Below are positions 43,701 to 51,900 of a stretch of 64,000 nt of DNA, in pieces; the first letter of the stretch is position 1; the number at the start of each line of letters is the position of its first letter. Below the pieces are notes generated by a model. The model ran no database searches, was not told where the DNA came from, and saw nothing but the letters and a program-made list of their open reading frames with translations. Location: positions 85,481,099-85,545,098 of the forward strand of contig OW388291.1 in the NCBI GenBank assembly GCA_936450465.1, given 5' to 3'. This DNA is from Gibbula magus. Lineage: Eukaryota; Mollusca; Gastropoda; Trochida; Trochidae. The position numbers and the translations under genes are program-made.

Positions 43701-44480
43701 TCCATGTGGTTTGTAACGATGAGGTGCGTGTGGCCTACTGGAAGAGACGAGGTCGGATCCTGACAGTCAACTCAGCCACACACTCCCAGTCAACTGCTGT
43801 GTCCTCCACTGTCCAGGCCAGGAGGAAGGTGAGGAGTGTGAGTAGTTGCTTCAGATGACTCTACAGGAAGTTGGTTTTTTATTGGTGAGGATGGGTTCAC
43901 TAATATAACACTCCTGCATTATACTATGTTGTTGTCACCAGAACTTGATTTAGTTCACGTTTAGCTACAGGTATAGTGTTGTGTGAGAACAATCTTCGTA
44001 TGGCAGCTTTGTATACTTACTATATATACTGTCATCTCTGTGTTCTGCCAGCTTCATAGTCCTCTGTCATGTGTTAAAACGCTTACTGGGGGATATTGTG
44101 TACAGCATTATCTACCGGTACCTGAATTGGGGCCTGCCCCTGTGTGGAAACCTACTGATGAGCTTGTCAATGTGATATTTGATTAAAGGGTCACTGGATT
44201 ATCTTCCTGTCTTACACCAAGCTTCATCTTCTTTCTGGGCTAGTAAATTTCTATGACCTTTACATTGTTTTCAAGGTCACAACCAATGTGATCAAATCAT
44301 ATGAACATTGTGAGTCGATATATCAGAAAAGGTTAAGTGGATTTTTTTAATGTTTTACATCAGACTACTTATTGAGAAAACACATGTTGATTTGATGACC
44401 ATGACATTTTTTGGGTAACACTGAGTTCTTTTGTTTCCTTTCAGGCATTTGCTGGCTTTATTACTACAAACCACATGTAA
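25669..44480 (+). CDS. Cadherin/PAN-type adhesion G-protein-coupled receptor, 22 exons traced
   Basis: A surface receptor predicted to self-cleave at a GPS site and signal through a tethered agonist. About 929 residues are traced with matching splice phases. A Gly/Ser-rich N-terminus is followed by a cadherin repeat (about residues 50-150, with FEIDADSGEI, LDRETKSSYLI and DVNDN), a second degenerate cadherin-like repeat (150-250), and a six-Cys PAN/apple-like domain (250-329). The GAIN domain (about 345-622) ends in CECYHLSNFAVLM, with cleavage expected between L and S. Seven TM helices follow (about 638-890), with CRVMAALLHYLYL, CWLS-GTIWAFVGPALIISV and GITWLFG typical of family B2. The N-terminal exons and signal peptide are uncertain. 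A LINE inserted at the TM1 exon edge lies in the intron before it. Specific orthology is not assigned; it lacks the EGF/LamG architecture of CELSR. Confidence 0.85.
25719..26269 (+). other. Spacer/intron without recognisable content
   Basis: AT-rich. It includes GAGCGCTAC-type short repeats near 26190-26230 and nothing else I can name. Confidence 0.3.
26270..27032. repeat. About 30-bp degenerate minisatellite with 319-bp higher-order duplication
   Basis: The unit resembles AGATCATATGGAATATTTCG plus TACCTTGTA. A block of about 319 bp (about 26310-26630) is repeated almost exactly at 26630-26950, giving two similar minus-strand ORFs 319 bp apart. Confidence 0.88.
27347..27368 (+). CDS. Adhesion GPCR micro-exon (22 nt)
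   Basis: A strong acceptor, TTCTCTGCTTCCACAG, and donor G/GTAACC enclose VFIPDYQ plus one base. The phase joins exactly to the exon at 27804. Confidence 0.5.
27600..27762. mobile_element. About 163-bp MITE, Tc1/mariner (Tigger/pogo-like) ends
   Basis: The left end CAGTAGAACACGGATATAGC and the right end TATCCGTGTTCTAC are inverted copies over about 16 bp, flanked by TA. The CAGTAGAAC-type TIR resembles pogo/Tigger termini. It is noncoding and lies within the intron before the cadherin exon. Confidence 0.65.
27804..27977 (+). CDS. Adhesion GPCR exon: Gly/Ser stretch and start of cadherin repeat 1
   Basis: Frame GGC CGT GGT gives a Gly/Ser-rich run, then YYYYTQTLPERFAVGNTLKL and GGNIQYSII, typical cadherin beta strands. 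The acceptor is GCTGCAG and the donor A/GTAAGT. Confidence 0.8.
28448..28530. repeat. 50-bp tandem repeat, left part (interrupted)
   Basis: The unit is GATACATAAATACAAATATA-ACCAAACTAATTGCATAA-type. It continues after the inserted element at about 29395-29470. Confidence 0.75.
28555..29393. mobile_element. TIR element with four 150-bp units bearing AAGGTCAAGGTCA
   Basis: Ends TGTCCCCCGCCG (28555-28566) and CGGCGGGGGACA (29382-29393) are perfect 12-bp inverted repeats. Inside are four tandem units of about 150 bp, each with GTGACCTTGAAAA and (A)AGGTCAAGGTCA (near 28744, 28893, 29043 and, diverged, 29195), followed by a self-complementary ACGTACGTACGTACGTCC tract. It lies inside a 50-bp tandem array in a GPCR intron and is noncoding. 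Confidence 0.75.
29395..29472. repeat. 50-bp tandem repeat, right part
   Basis: AAACTAATTGCATAAAGA and GATACATAAATACAAATATA units resume after the inserted element. Confidence 0.75.
29583..29897 (+). CDS. Adhesion GPCR exon: cadherin repeat 1 end, cadherin-like repeat 2 start
   Basis: SGDSNKLFEIDADSGEI, LDRETKSSYLIILRARD and SVIVSDVNDNGPQC are a textbook cadherin repeat with the Ca-binding DVNDN linker. DLSCRDKDEGRNAESEYHL then opens a second, atypical repeat. Confidence 0.9.
30129..30314 (+). CDS. Adhesion GPCR exon: rest of degenerate cadherin-like repeat 2
   Basis: GYLPFNVSQYGNILVASPL through TYKFQVTVRNTAVP and MVTINIEQS have cadherin strand order but lack the LDRE and DxNDN motifs. Phase 1 at both ends. 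Confidence 0.85.
30640..30879 (+). CDS. Adhesion GPCR exon: PAN/apple-like domain
   Basis: A single exon, phase 1 to phase 1, with six Cys. MGSCRQRCSGQIGCNSINWE and VCETLADTDL fit the central PAN helix and disulfides. Symmetric phases make it a self-contained, shufflable module. Confidence 0.75.
31092..31132 (+). CDS. Adhesion GPCR linker exon
   Basis: Encodes EPEPSPKVKKFLHA. The acceptor is TTTTACAG and the donor GCT/GTAAGT; it ends in phase 0. Confidence 0.7.
31133..31930 (+). other. Intron with nuclear-receptor-like CTTGACCTTG remnants
   Basis: TTTTGACCTTGTGACCTTGACCTTGG near 31790 is a second fragment of the AAGGTCA-bearing repeat class, inverted. A CRE palindrome TGACGTCA sits just before the next acceptor (about 31913). 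Confidence 0.45.
31931..32131 (+). CDS. Adhesion GPCR exon: GAIN subdomain A start
   Basis: LDQVTSSGGMVTPDTSGHLL through VVASSLRTLAERTDITNWGD is GAIN-A-like helix sequence. The donor is either TTT/GTAGAT (32125) or GAT/GTAATG (32131); both keep phase 0. Confidence 0.78.
32538..32606 (+). CDS. Adhesion GPCR exon: GAIN subdomain A
   Basis: RMTGTVSHLLQDVYVDHWRR and LHL form a predicted amphipathic helix. The acceptor is GTTGCAG and the donor TTG/GTGCGT. Confidence 0.75.
32925..33135 (+). CDS. Adhesion GPCR exon: GAIN domain
   Basis: VGNESSTLLLSMEAMMTSLS, then STELRVRTDKVEVLGVQVE and VSLPADLI fit the A/B boundary of GAIN. It ends in phase 1. Confidence 0.85.
33136..34083 (+). other. Introns flanking a GAIN exon
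   Basis: Apart from exon 33452-33569 I see no coding sequence or repeat here. Confidence 0.4.
33452..33569 (+). CDS. Adhesion GPCR exon: GAIN subdomain B
   Basis: VEGSVRVVVSVFEDLDRL through PSNVSKVTTDTPE. The phase chain requires the unusual donor AG/GTTCGT. Confidence 0.78.
34084..34186 (+). CDS. Adhesion GPCR exon: GAIN subdomain B
   Basis: SERVLHGDIVSVVVDPPPAP and SPVVLEILSVP are GAIN-B strands. The acceptor is GTCTTGCAG and the donor CCC/GTGAGT. Confidence 0.8.
34593..34648 (+). CDS. Adhesion GPCR exon: start of GPS region
   Basis: EDGMKVLSRQCVFLDHNTA contains the first GPS cysteine. It ends in phase 2. Confidence 0.8.
34649..35121 (+). other. Intron within the GPS
   Basis: Contains GGATAGACAACTTCTTTATTG near 34803, a variant of the dispersed ACAACTTCTTTAT repeat motif. 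Nothing else is seen. Confidence 0.35.
35122..35239 (+). CDS. Adhesion GPCR exon: GPS cleavage motif and tethered agonist
   Basis: Encodes MEWIPDGCVTPSFNSSHTRC and ECYHLSNFAVLMQIVHVE. The W, Cys residues and HL/S tripeptide are the GPS consensus. Cleavage is expected between bases 35200 and 35201, exposing SNFAVLM as the agonist peptide. Confidence 0.92.
35240..36125 (+). other. First part of the intron before TM1
   Basis: No gene seen. The motif TTTAAAGGCATG occurs at 35651 and 36015, suggesting a decayed repeat. Confidence 0.35.
36126..36867. mobile_element. Possible TIR element, 742 bp
   Basis: ATATTACCCATATG (36126-36139) and its exact complement CATATGGGTAATAT (36854-36867) bound a noncoding stretch. 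Two perfect TGACGTCA palindromes lie inside (36486 and 36510). The right end abuts a long hairpin at 36870. Confidence 0.45.
36870..37019. repeat. 150-bp near-perfect palindrome
   Basis: Arms 36870-36923 and 36966-37019 are inverted copies over about 54 bp (for example CGGGGAATGACAGATTATCT on the left). The loop is itself partly palindromic (GTAATTCTC / CGAGAATTAC). It could extrude as a cruciform or be the fold-back end of a transposon. Confidence 0.85.
37169..37187 (+). repeat. Target-site duplication, 5' copy (contains a splice acceptor)
   Basis: TGTCTGCAGGTGGCTGAAG is identical to 39640-39658. It includes the original intron acceptor (CTGCAG) and the first ten exon bases. Because the element's tail is also TATGTC-rich, the strictly informative part is GCAGGTGGCTGAAG (14 bp). 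Confidence 0.9.
37188..37993 (+). pseudogene. LINE reverse transcriptase, N-terminal fragment
   Basis: Contains KSPGPDGL, NYRGISL and the QAGFR-YSTVDH region of the fingers. The frame ends in TAA at 37991 after the frameshift zone. Upstream, this frame continues through the duplicated GPCR exon start (37178-37187) and is in phase with the GPCR. Confidence 0.88.
37968..39539 (+). pseudogene. LINE reverse transcriptase, C-terminal fragment
   Basis: Picks up in another frame with FIDFAKAFDTI, QGTRQGCSLSP and the catalytic FADD (38328-38339), then thumb and a Cys/His motif near 39295-39360. A single small indel separates it from the N-terminal part. Confidence 0.9.
39640..39658 (+). repeat. Target-site duplication, 3' copy (active splice acceptor)
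   Basis: This copy supplies the CTGCAG acceptor and start of the TM1 exon. The LINE's (TATGTC)n tail now lies where the polypyrimidine tract should be. Confidence 0.9.
39649..39752 (+). CDS. Adhesion GPCR exon: TM1
   Basis: VAEAVELSLEVVTYLGCVVS and SLVATILTNVFL form TM1. The donor is AA/GTCAGT; it ends in phase 2. Its acceptor derives from the LINE target duplication. Confidence 0.92.
39753..40118 (+). other. Intron between TM1 and TM2
   Basis: Short AACCCTA/TAACCCTATT-like tracts (39815-39880). Otherwise unremarkable. Confidence 0.35.
40119..40218 (+). CDS. Adhesion GPCR exon: TM2
   Basis: MRSERVMLLISLSTALILAQ and IVFMAGAGATQDK. The acceptor is CCTTAAG and the donor AAG/GTGTGT. Confidence 0.88.
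40219..40773 (+). other. Intron between TM2 and TM3
   Basis: No repeat or coding sequence recognised. A 138-codon ORF here reads across the true TM3 exon in the wrong frame. Confidence 0.4.
40774..40924 (+). CDS. Adhesion GPCR exon: TM3 to start of TM4
   Basis: TTCRVMAALLHYLYLTVFSL and MLVEGLQLYMRLYLAF carry the TM3 Cys and the LVEGLQLY signature of family B2. It ends in phase 1. Confidence 0.94.
41168..41234 (+). CDS. Adhesion GPCR exon: TM4
   Basis: GLPVLLVGVSVGADPEGYGT completes TM4 and enters extracellular loop 2. It ends in phase 2. Confidence 0.9.
41235..41825 (+). other. Intron with degenerate CCCTAA-like tracts
   Basis: Runs such as ACTCTAACCCTCAACCTAAC and ACCCTAAACCTAATTC (41270-41560) look like decayed simple repeats resembling CCCTAA. 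Confidence 0.45.
41826..41892 (+). CDS. Adhesion GPCR exon: ECL2 and TM5
   Basis: SCWLSTERGTIWAFVGPALI and ISV, the classic CWLS-IWAFVGP block including the ECL2 Cys. The donor is GTG/GTATGT. Confidence 0.95.
42130..42342 (+). CDS. Adhesion GPCR exon: TM5 end, ICL3, TM6 and start of TM7
   Basis: VNLFVLGVVIRTFLGLK, then KQKFVSSLKAACVLLPLLGI, TWLFGVLAINSS and FQYIFALMNSSQ. The exon's last bases, TCTTCTCAG/GTAAAA, are the template of the downstream array. Confidence 0.95.
42343..43290 (+). repeat. 52/53-bp minisatellite of exon end plus splice donor (18 donor copies including the true one)
   Basis: The unit contains CATCAACTCTTCTCAG/GTAA then AA(C/A)CTGTTTGAGTAACAATC. Eighteen CAG/GTAAAA junctions occur from 42342 to about 43231. 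The exon-derived half joins CCTCGCCATCAACTC to TTCTCAG, as if the exon were internally deleted between its two AACTC motifs. The last unit (43261-43300) keeps a further exon-like piece, TTCCAGTACATC. Confidence 0.93.
43682..43828 (+). CDS. Adhesion GPCR exon: TM7 and cytoplasmic tail
   Basis: GLFIFLFHVVCNDEVRVAYW then a Ser/Thr-rich tail. The donor AAG/GTGAGG gives phase 0. If unspliced, the frame continues VRSVSSCFR to TGA at 43858. Confidence 0.9.
44445..44480 (+). CDS. Adhesion GPCR, probable terminal exon
   Basis: A strong acceptor, TTGTTTCCTTTCAG, then AFAGFITTNHM and TAA, in phase with the preceding donor. Confidence 0.55.
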   Translation, partial: AFAGFITTNHM

Positions 44481-45400
44481 TATTTTGATCATCCCTTCAA
44501 GGCAAAGCCAATCAAGAGAGAAGACTAATGAAAGATTTGAAAATGAACAACACTAACAACACTATATAGCTAGTTTTCAGTAAATATCAATATGAAGATG
44601 AATGCAAATGCTGTTGAAAACTCCAAGATTTTAAATACTGTGTGACACCTCTGGAAGTTTTCATAAAGTTTCAGACCCTTCATAAACGAGAATCCATCCA
44701 AATATAAAAACCAAAACCAGGTACTGCTTTGCAAATCATTTATTTACAAAATTTGTTGATCACAGAAATTAACTAATTCCATGAACGAAATAAGATGCTG
44801 ATCCAAACAAGAGATTCCATGTTGTATTTCCCTTGTCTGTTGATCAAGGAACCAAGGTTTGAACCAAGATTAGAACACAGGACAGTTGGTGAGAGTGTCC
44901 GACACAACATACACCGAGCCAACACTGCACAACAGTACACTTAGCTCACAGACAGTAGGGACAGCCAGGAAGAATAATAAGTCTTTAGTTGGTACAGTGG
45001 AAATTCTTATGTTGGTACAATTATTATTTGCAGATTCAAATTCAAATTTTTACAAGAGCGTTGGAATTTTTCTATAATAATATCAACATTTATCGACATT
45101 AAAACATTTCTCTTTTTCAGATAATCATTTAATTGCAAATCAGCTTTGTGTTTAGGTACCAGTTTGTTTTATAGCACAGAATTTCATGTCTTTGAATGGG
45201 GAGGGGGATTCTTTAAAGTCATATGAAATCGCATGCCTATGACTGAAAGTCACACACTTTAGTAAATATATTTTTATTTTTAAAACGAGGCAAGTGTAGA
45301 GGCAAGACGTTTCAAAGGTGGTTTGAGGTTTTGTTCACATAGTTTTAATAGTTCCTCCTTTGCTCTGGTCTAATGATGATAATAAAGTTATGCTACTCTG
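44481..45400 (+). terminator. Adhesion GPCR 3' UTR with poly(A) signal
   Basis: AATAAA at 45381-45386 is the first good signal after the stop; another lies near 45655. No repeats or ORFs of interest. Confidence 0.5.
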
Positions 45401-48400
45401 GGTCTGAGAACTCACTCAAAACATTGACTTCAGTTAGTCTTTAGGGATTTTGTAAAGGGAGCAATGGCTAAGTCCCCTTAAATTTGGGTGATTTTGTTGA
45501 TGAGTCCAAGGTAAATTTGTCATGACCTCAGACCTACATTTAGTGACCTCAGACTTATGGATTTAGTGGCCTCAGAGTGACTGAGTTCATGGCACAAGTA
45601 TGGAACAAATATTGATATTGAATATTGGGAATATACTAGAAATAGAAATATGGTAATAAAGAATGGTTTTGCTGTATATATTCCATCGTTAAGGAATGTT
45701 CATTAAGTTGACAGTCATACATAGCTATATCTATTTATGTTATGACAAATTGATAATATAACAAAATCTGTTACTTATATTATGTAAGTTTGTACAAATA
45801 TATGTATAAAAATTCATATATTAGTCAATACTAATTTCTTGGTTACTAAAGTTTATCCACACCTTGAATAGACTTGAATATTTGACTAGTATGGTTATTG
45901 TGTGTATAACAAAACAAAGGTGGAGGAATTTTCTGTAAACAGAAAATATAATCAAGTGAGTATTGATAATTAAGTAAATATAAACATCAACTTTATAAAA
46001 GAATGTACACAAAGTATAAGACCAAACTTTGATTTGCAAAAAAATATTGTAAACCTTTGTCACACATGATTAGTCATAAAGCTTACAAAATGATTCCATA
46101 TAATATGAATAAAACTTACAAAATTCATGAGTGTTTGTTGTAATTTAAATACTGTGAATTTATACATCAATACAATGGATTTGACCATCAACTACAAGAA
46201 TTCAGATTAAATAGATTGTGTTTACAATTTCACAGACAGTCTAATACAAAGTTCTTGAAACAAAAATCAGATACAAAAACTTACATTTACCAATGATCAT
46301 GGAGATTTAATCAAATGAACGAGAGCTATACATATTCTGAATTAGGGAGCTGAGGAATATTAGTCCTGTCTCAACATTCATGCACTTTCCATTTCATAAT
46401 GAGTTTATTCTGGTTAACTGATAGACAATTTTTGAAAATATTAATTTCATTTACATTTGTCAACATTTCATTCTGCTAGAAGTCAAACTGAGAAAATTAA
46501 CAAACTTACCTCCCCGATTTCTGAACATGGGTATAAATTCAAAATGTCAAATATTTTTAACAATTTTGGGATCTGTTTTTCATCAAGAAAGTGTTAAATA
46601 CATTATTATTTAATCTGAATAATTTTATATAAATATATAATTCTTGTGAATTCTTAACATTTTCCAGACTAATAGCACTGCATCTGAAAATGTGACAACA
46701 TTTCTACCCACTTATATAAGCCCTATTGCCCCACCCATGTATCTCTCTTATTTACACATTCATAGTCTTAAAACATTGTCAAAATTAACTGTTTATTATG
46801 GCTAAATCTTGAAAGCTTTTTTTATTATCAATATAAAACATACAATATTTTAGTTTAATGGTTCTAGGTTTTATAATGGTATCTGGTGTTACTACACTAA
46901 ATAATGTACTGAACAATCTAATTAACCATGTGTGCATTCTTTTGAGATTGTGCACTACGAGATGCAAACACTGCACAGACAGTAGAGGAACATAACGGTC
47001 AGAACCTTTACAAACAACAAACAGACCTGTAGAATCACAGTGTACCCCCACCAACAATATTGCACTTTGTATTGTATACTTCAATAACAAGTTATAAACC
47101 CCAGTGACGTCAGTCTATGGTTCGTAAGACTTTGGATATTCTCTCTGGAAAACATGCTTGCTTTTATTATAATTCCTGTGCATCAGTCTTTATCCTATAC
47201 TTTTCTTTAGAAAATAGTTAATATGTGCAGCTATTTTGTTTTAAATATCACTATTCAGAACTACCATGAGAATTCTTTTCTGGAATGTACCAAATGCTAG
47301 TAGTTGTGAAAAGCACTCCACATATAGATACTCGTATCATAATTAACAAGTGTGCACATATCTAATGAGTGTGATGAGTCAGGTGAACCTTGGAACAAAT
47401 CTTCCTGACACTTACAACCTTCCTTCTGTCTAGCTAGAAGTAGAAAATCTAGACAGACTGTCGAAAGTATAAAACACAACAAGATTGATCCATACAAACG
47501 ACATCCAACACTGGTTACAGAAGTCATATGAATACTTGTGAAGAACAAAAGTGAACCATGAAGGAAGGAAGGACACAGTGTTCATCCCAGTGTGCACAGT
47601 CTTGTCCAGGAGCTGGAGAGGTCCCAGTGATGTAGGTGTTTTCAGTGCTTGCAAGATATATGCTAAACTTAACATGTACGGTGGGTTTCAATATGTATCA
47701 CTATTGTGAAGATGAGCATGTGTAGCCATCACAAGTCGCACATATTGTGGCAATCTATTCACATGATACAAAACGGTAGATGTAAAACTCAAACAGTACA
47801 TGTGGCAGATGTCAAATAATGTTGCAACTCCCTCCGACACATAAAAGGGTGGATTGACACTTAATGATGTAGATGTAGAAGTCACAATGTTGCAAATAAC
47901 TGGTTACAACAACAGGATCGATCACATACTTGTGTAGATGTTAAAGTCGCACGATTCTGTAAGATCCTTCAGTCACAATGGTGCAGATGTATGATCACAT
48001 TGATGATTAACATGTTTAATTAAAGACTCATGACGTAATAACGCACAAACATGTCACAATATAATGCTGCTGTAGCGAAGATTGCCCTCTTCCTGTAGAC
48101 ATAAAGAAACCAACATGACACGGAACAATCTAGTCTTCCTACAAAACTGCAACATTTCTCCATGCTGAGTCACAGGCTTACTCGCCACTTTACAGTTATA
48201 ATCAATCAATAATCAAGTCAAAAATCAATAAATAAATCACATGTGACAGTATTTGGCTAGCATTGACTTCAACAGCAAACCCTTGTATCGAACCACTGAA
48301 CAACAAGCACCTGCTCTCACTGCACTGGATTAGCTATCCATATTGAGAACATCAATCACTGGATGTAAGCACTCTTCATTGTTCATTGTTGGTTTTATTT

Positions 48401-48829
48401 CCTCCACCGACCAAATACATAGATCTGTACTTAAATCTAGCTCTAACTTTGATTGGAATCAAACCAGGCATCTGTCCTTCGTATTGCACAGCGTCAGATA
48501 AGGTGCGAGGAACTAGATTGACGTAGCAGCACCTCAAGAATCCTCATTACAGCATGACTCAACACGTATATCTGTGGTTGATCCAAGTGCTAACTTTGAT
48601 CCATAGGGACTTGGACCCTTCCATGTTGTTATAGTGATCACCATTATCAAATGTTACACATTTGTGGTTGATTGAAACTCTGTGATATGTTGTTTCCAGG
48701 ATATGCTGGCAATTGTGTGTATGGGCAGATATGTTGATGATCACATGCTGTAGTCCTTCTGATTGGTCTACCAATCCCAATTCGGATGATGACAATATGA
48801 GACTGTGTGTACAGGAAATGTTCAAGTGA
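45401..48829. other. Convergent intergenic region and DAAM 3' UTR
   Basis: AT-rich, with no gene recognised. Minus-strand AATAAA (TTTATT on plus) at 48394-48399 is a plausible DAAM poly(A) signal, but several others lie further left. ORFs up to 101 codons on the minus strand have no domain. Confidence 0.4.
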
Positions 48830-48966
48830 TCACAGTTTGAGATTGCCGACTCTCTCCCGGGACATGTCGGCGCTGGGCACCCCTCGTCTCCGTCTCTTCA
48901 TCTTGGCCATGTCTTCTCCAAATACATCTCCCGTCCTCAGGGCTGAGATCAGGTCATCAAACTCTC
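48830..48966 (-). CDS. DAAM: DAAM terminal exon: DAD and stop
   Basis: Encodes [19 protein letters not shown], a KMKRRRRG basic cluster and RVGNLKL-stop. This is the autoinhibitory DAD that binds the N-terminal domain. Confidence 0.94.
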
Positions 48967-51900
48967 CTAGGGAAAGACAACACACCTTATAGCATCAACA
49001 GTGTGAAAATTAACAAAAACACTTTGGAATATACTTGTCATCTTTGATGCACAATCTTATATACTCACTAACACATAACTCTGATTGCTTGAAAGTATGC
49101 TTTAGCTTCTTACAAAGAGTAAAACTTCAGGAAATAGTTCTTGCACAATACAATGTGACAACAGCTTCTTTGACATTGTTGAAGAGAACCTTAGAACTCT
49201 GACCGTGCCTGGAGTCACTACCAATTCTCAGAATCCTCTGTCCAGCACATGTTCAGGATAATAGCAGAGATCTCATTGAATCTGCAGCCAAAGATACAAG
49301 CACTTCCAGAACGAACACCCTAACCAGATTTATACTGTGTGAATTTATAGCAATCAAACCATTCTCACTTTCACAGCTGACCTTCAGGAATGGTAACTTA
49401 ACACAGTAGAGAGACTATGTTTAACACTTAGACATGACAGGAGTATCTTCATCAGAAGGTAAAGGTACAAGATGTACAAACAATGGTTTCCTCACCCTTC
49501 TCGCCGTTCTCCCCGGAGTTGGACGTGGTGATCTTGCCGCCGTCCTTCTTGTCAAGTGTACTGCTCCTCCGTAACAACAACCTCTTCTCTCGCTCCTTCT
49601 TCAACTGTCACAAACAATCACATGGTCAATCAGCCAGCATCTCAGCTGCAGGTTATAGAGAGTAGATCATCCCAAAAAAGTACATGAAATTGCGCTATTT
49701 TAGGTAGTGTGATCGCAATTATAAACATGTGCCATTTGCTACCTTCACCGAAATGGTAGATGTTTCTGAAGTTAAGTTGTTGTTTATGAATATGCCAACT
49801 TAGCCAAGACAAGGAATGGTGTTTCAGATAAGCTGCTTGCAATACGGTCTATTAACAAGTTTCTACCAATCTCCTGATTGAAAAAATCTCTCTGGTACTC
49901 TATGAACCTTCCTCTGCTTCTATCATCTCAATGCATCTTCTTGCTCATACTATTTCTCTTAAGTCTCTTATTAAGTCTTCCCACCAAAATACCTGCATGT
50001 CAAAGGCTAAGGTCCAAGTTCAAGTGAGGTACCTGCTCCTCGATCTTGCTCCGCTTTTCCTCCTCTTCCTTCTGCTTCCGCATCTTCTCATTCTCCAACC
50101 GAGAGTCCGAGAACGAGGTCAGGAATATGTCAAACACCCCGAAGAATTCGTCCGGTTGGACTTTGTTCTCCTCTGCATACATCTTCAACACCAGCTCGTA
50201 CTGAAAGTGAAAACCATCCAGACATGTACAGAACGGACTGAGGAACAATATCTAATACACATATAGTAAGCAATCTGATTATCTCATGAGAATGACAATT
50301 TAAATAAAATTGTATATATTCACAGTTTTCATATTATCACATATATATCACATGTATGGTTTAGTTAGATCTTCAACATATCTTGTAAATCAATCTTTCT
50401 CAAGTATTGTTTCAGTGCTGACTTAGCACAATTTAATTAGGCTCTTTCTTGAAAACCTAAAATAGATAATTATTTTTGCCAAATAAACCTTAATCTCATT
50501 TCCCATTTCATTTCTTCCACTATTTAACCATCATCCATTCTTCATCATCATCTTTATCATATAAACCATGCTTCTAATGAGAGTCAAATTATGCAAAAGG
50601 ATTGTTTTTCGACAAAGGTCAAGCCTCCTATTGAGAAGAATAATAACACATCACAGCAGTGTTCCAACCTTCTGTTTCATCTCTGAGTACGAGTCTTCCA
50701 CTTCGATGAAGTTGTAGGCGGCAATGGTGCAGAAGTCACTCATCACAGACACAAACTTGTCTGGGTTGTTGTAGGACTGTTTCCGGAAGAACTCCAGCTC
50801 CTGATAGTGAGAGAGGTTGCTATATGGGATGATAACGTCATGGAACAAGTCTCAGGTCACACAATATTGTGATTACTTGTATCAGAGACCATAAATAAAT
50901 GAATACAATTGTGTATAAATTGTAGATTATAATTCTGTATTTTAGCTGACCTGAGGGCGCCATATAATGATGAAAACTAGTCTTAATTCTGGAAGCTGAT
51001 ATTCAGACAAAGACATAGGAGACAGTGCCAACCTACAACTACCCTATTACTTTTATCCTTTACCAGAGAGTTATAAAGACTTCCTTGGTAAGTTACTGAT
51101 ACCGTTAAATTTAGTGCAGTAAAATTACATCAAATATCAATTAGCATTTAGATACATGAACTCAAGAAAAATATACTCCAAAGTACTTCATCAGAAAGCC
51201 AACAAATTTAGAACCCAATTCATCACTGACAGAAAAACTTATTATGAATTAAAGGAACTGTTTGAACAAGGAATCTTTTGTGGAGACAATATTCATGGGA
51301 TGTATGTTGGTTAACACAATATTAGAATTCAGTTAATTTAAAACTTGATACTAAGAATGTTATCTTGATGAAAAGTAATGGCATAAATTCACATATGGCA
51401 TAAACCCTTCAAATTTATCTCCAAAAATGTATTCCAGTCGTACTGTAGATTCACGCTCACCATGTGGATACCATCCTGTACCTCATGTCACAAGTCATAA
51501 ATCTTCCAGATTACCTGTGAATTGTGCCCTATCTGATTTACCTTTTCAATATCTCTCAGTCCAGACTTCAGTTGAGCAATCTCCTTATCAAGTTCTGTGA
51601 AACTGAAAGAAAGAACAAGACCCATTATCGAACTCGTGCCAATTGGTGTGTGGTATTTCCGACTGTTATTGATGATGGAAATGTCTAATTGAAAATCAGA
51701 AAGGTCGGTTAAGAACCTACTTGATCTTGGCAGCGTTGTGTGTTTGAGACAAATCGTCCTCCAGCTTCAGAATGTCAGGGTACTGAAACACAGGAAATCC
51801 AAGAGGGTAATAGTTGGTTACATAGAGGACTGAGCTTGAAACACAGGAAATCCAAGAGGGTAATAGTTGGTTAGATAGAGGACTTAGCTTGAAACACAGG

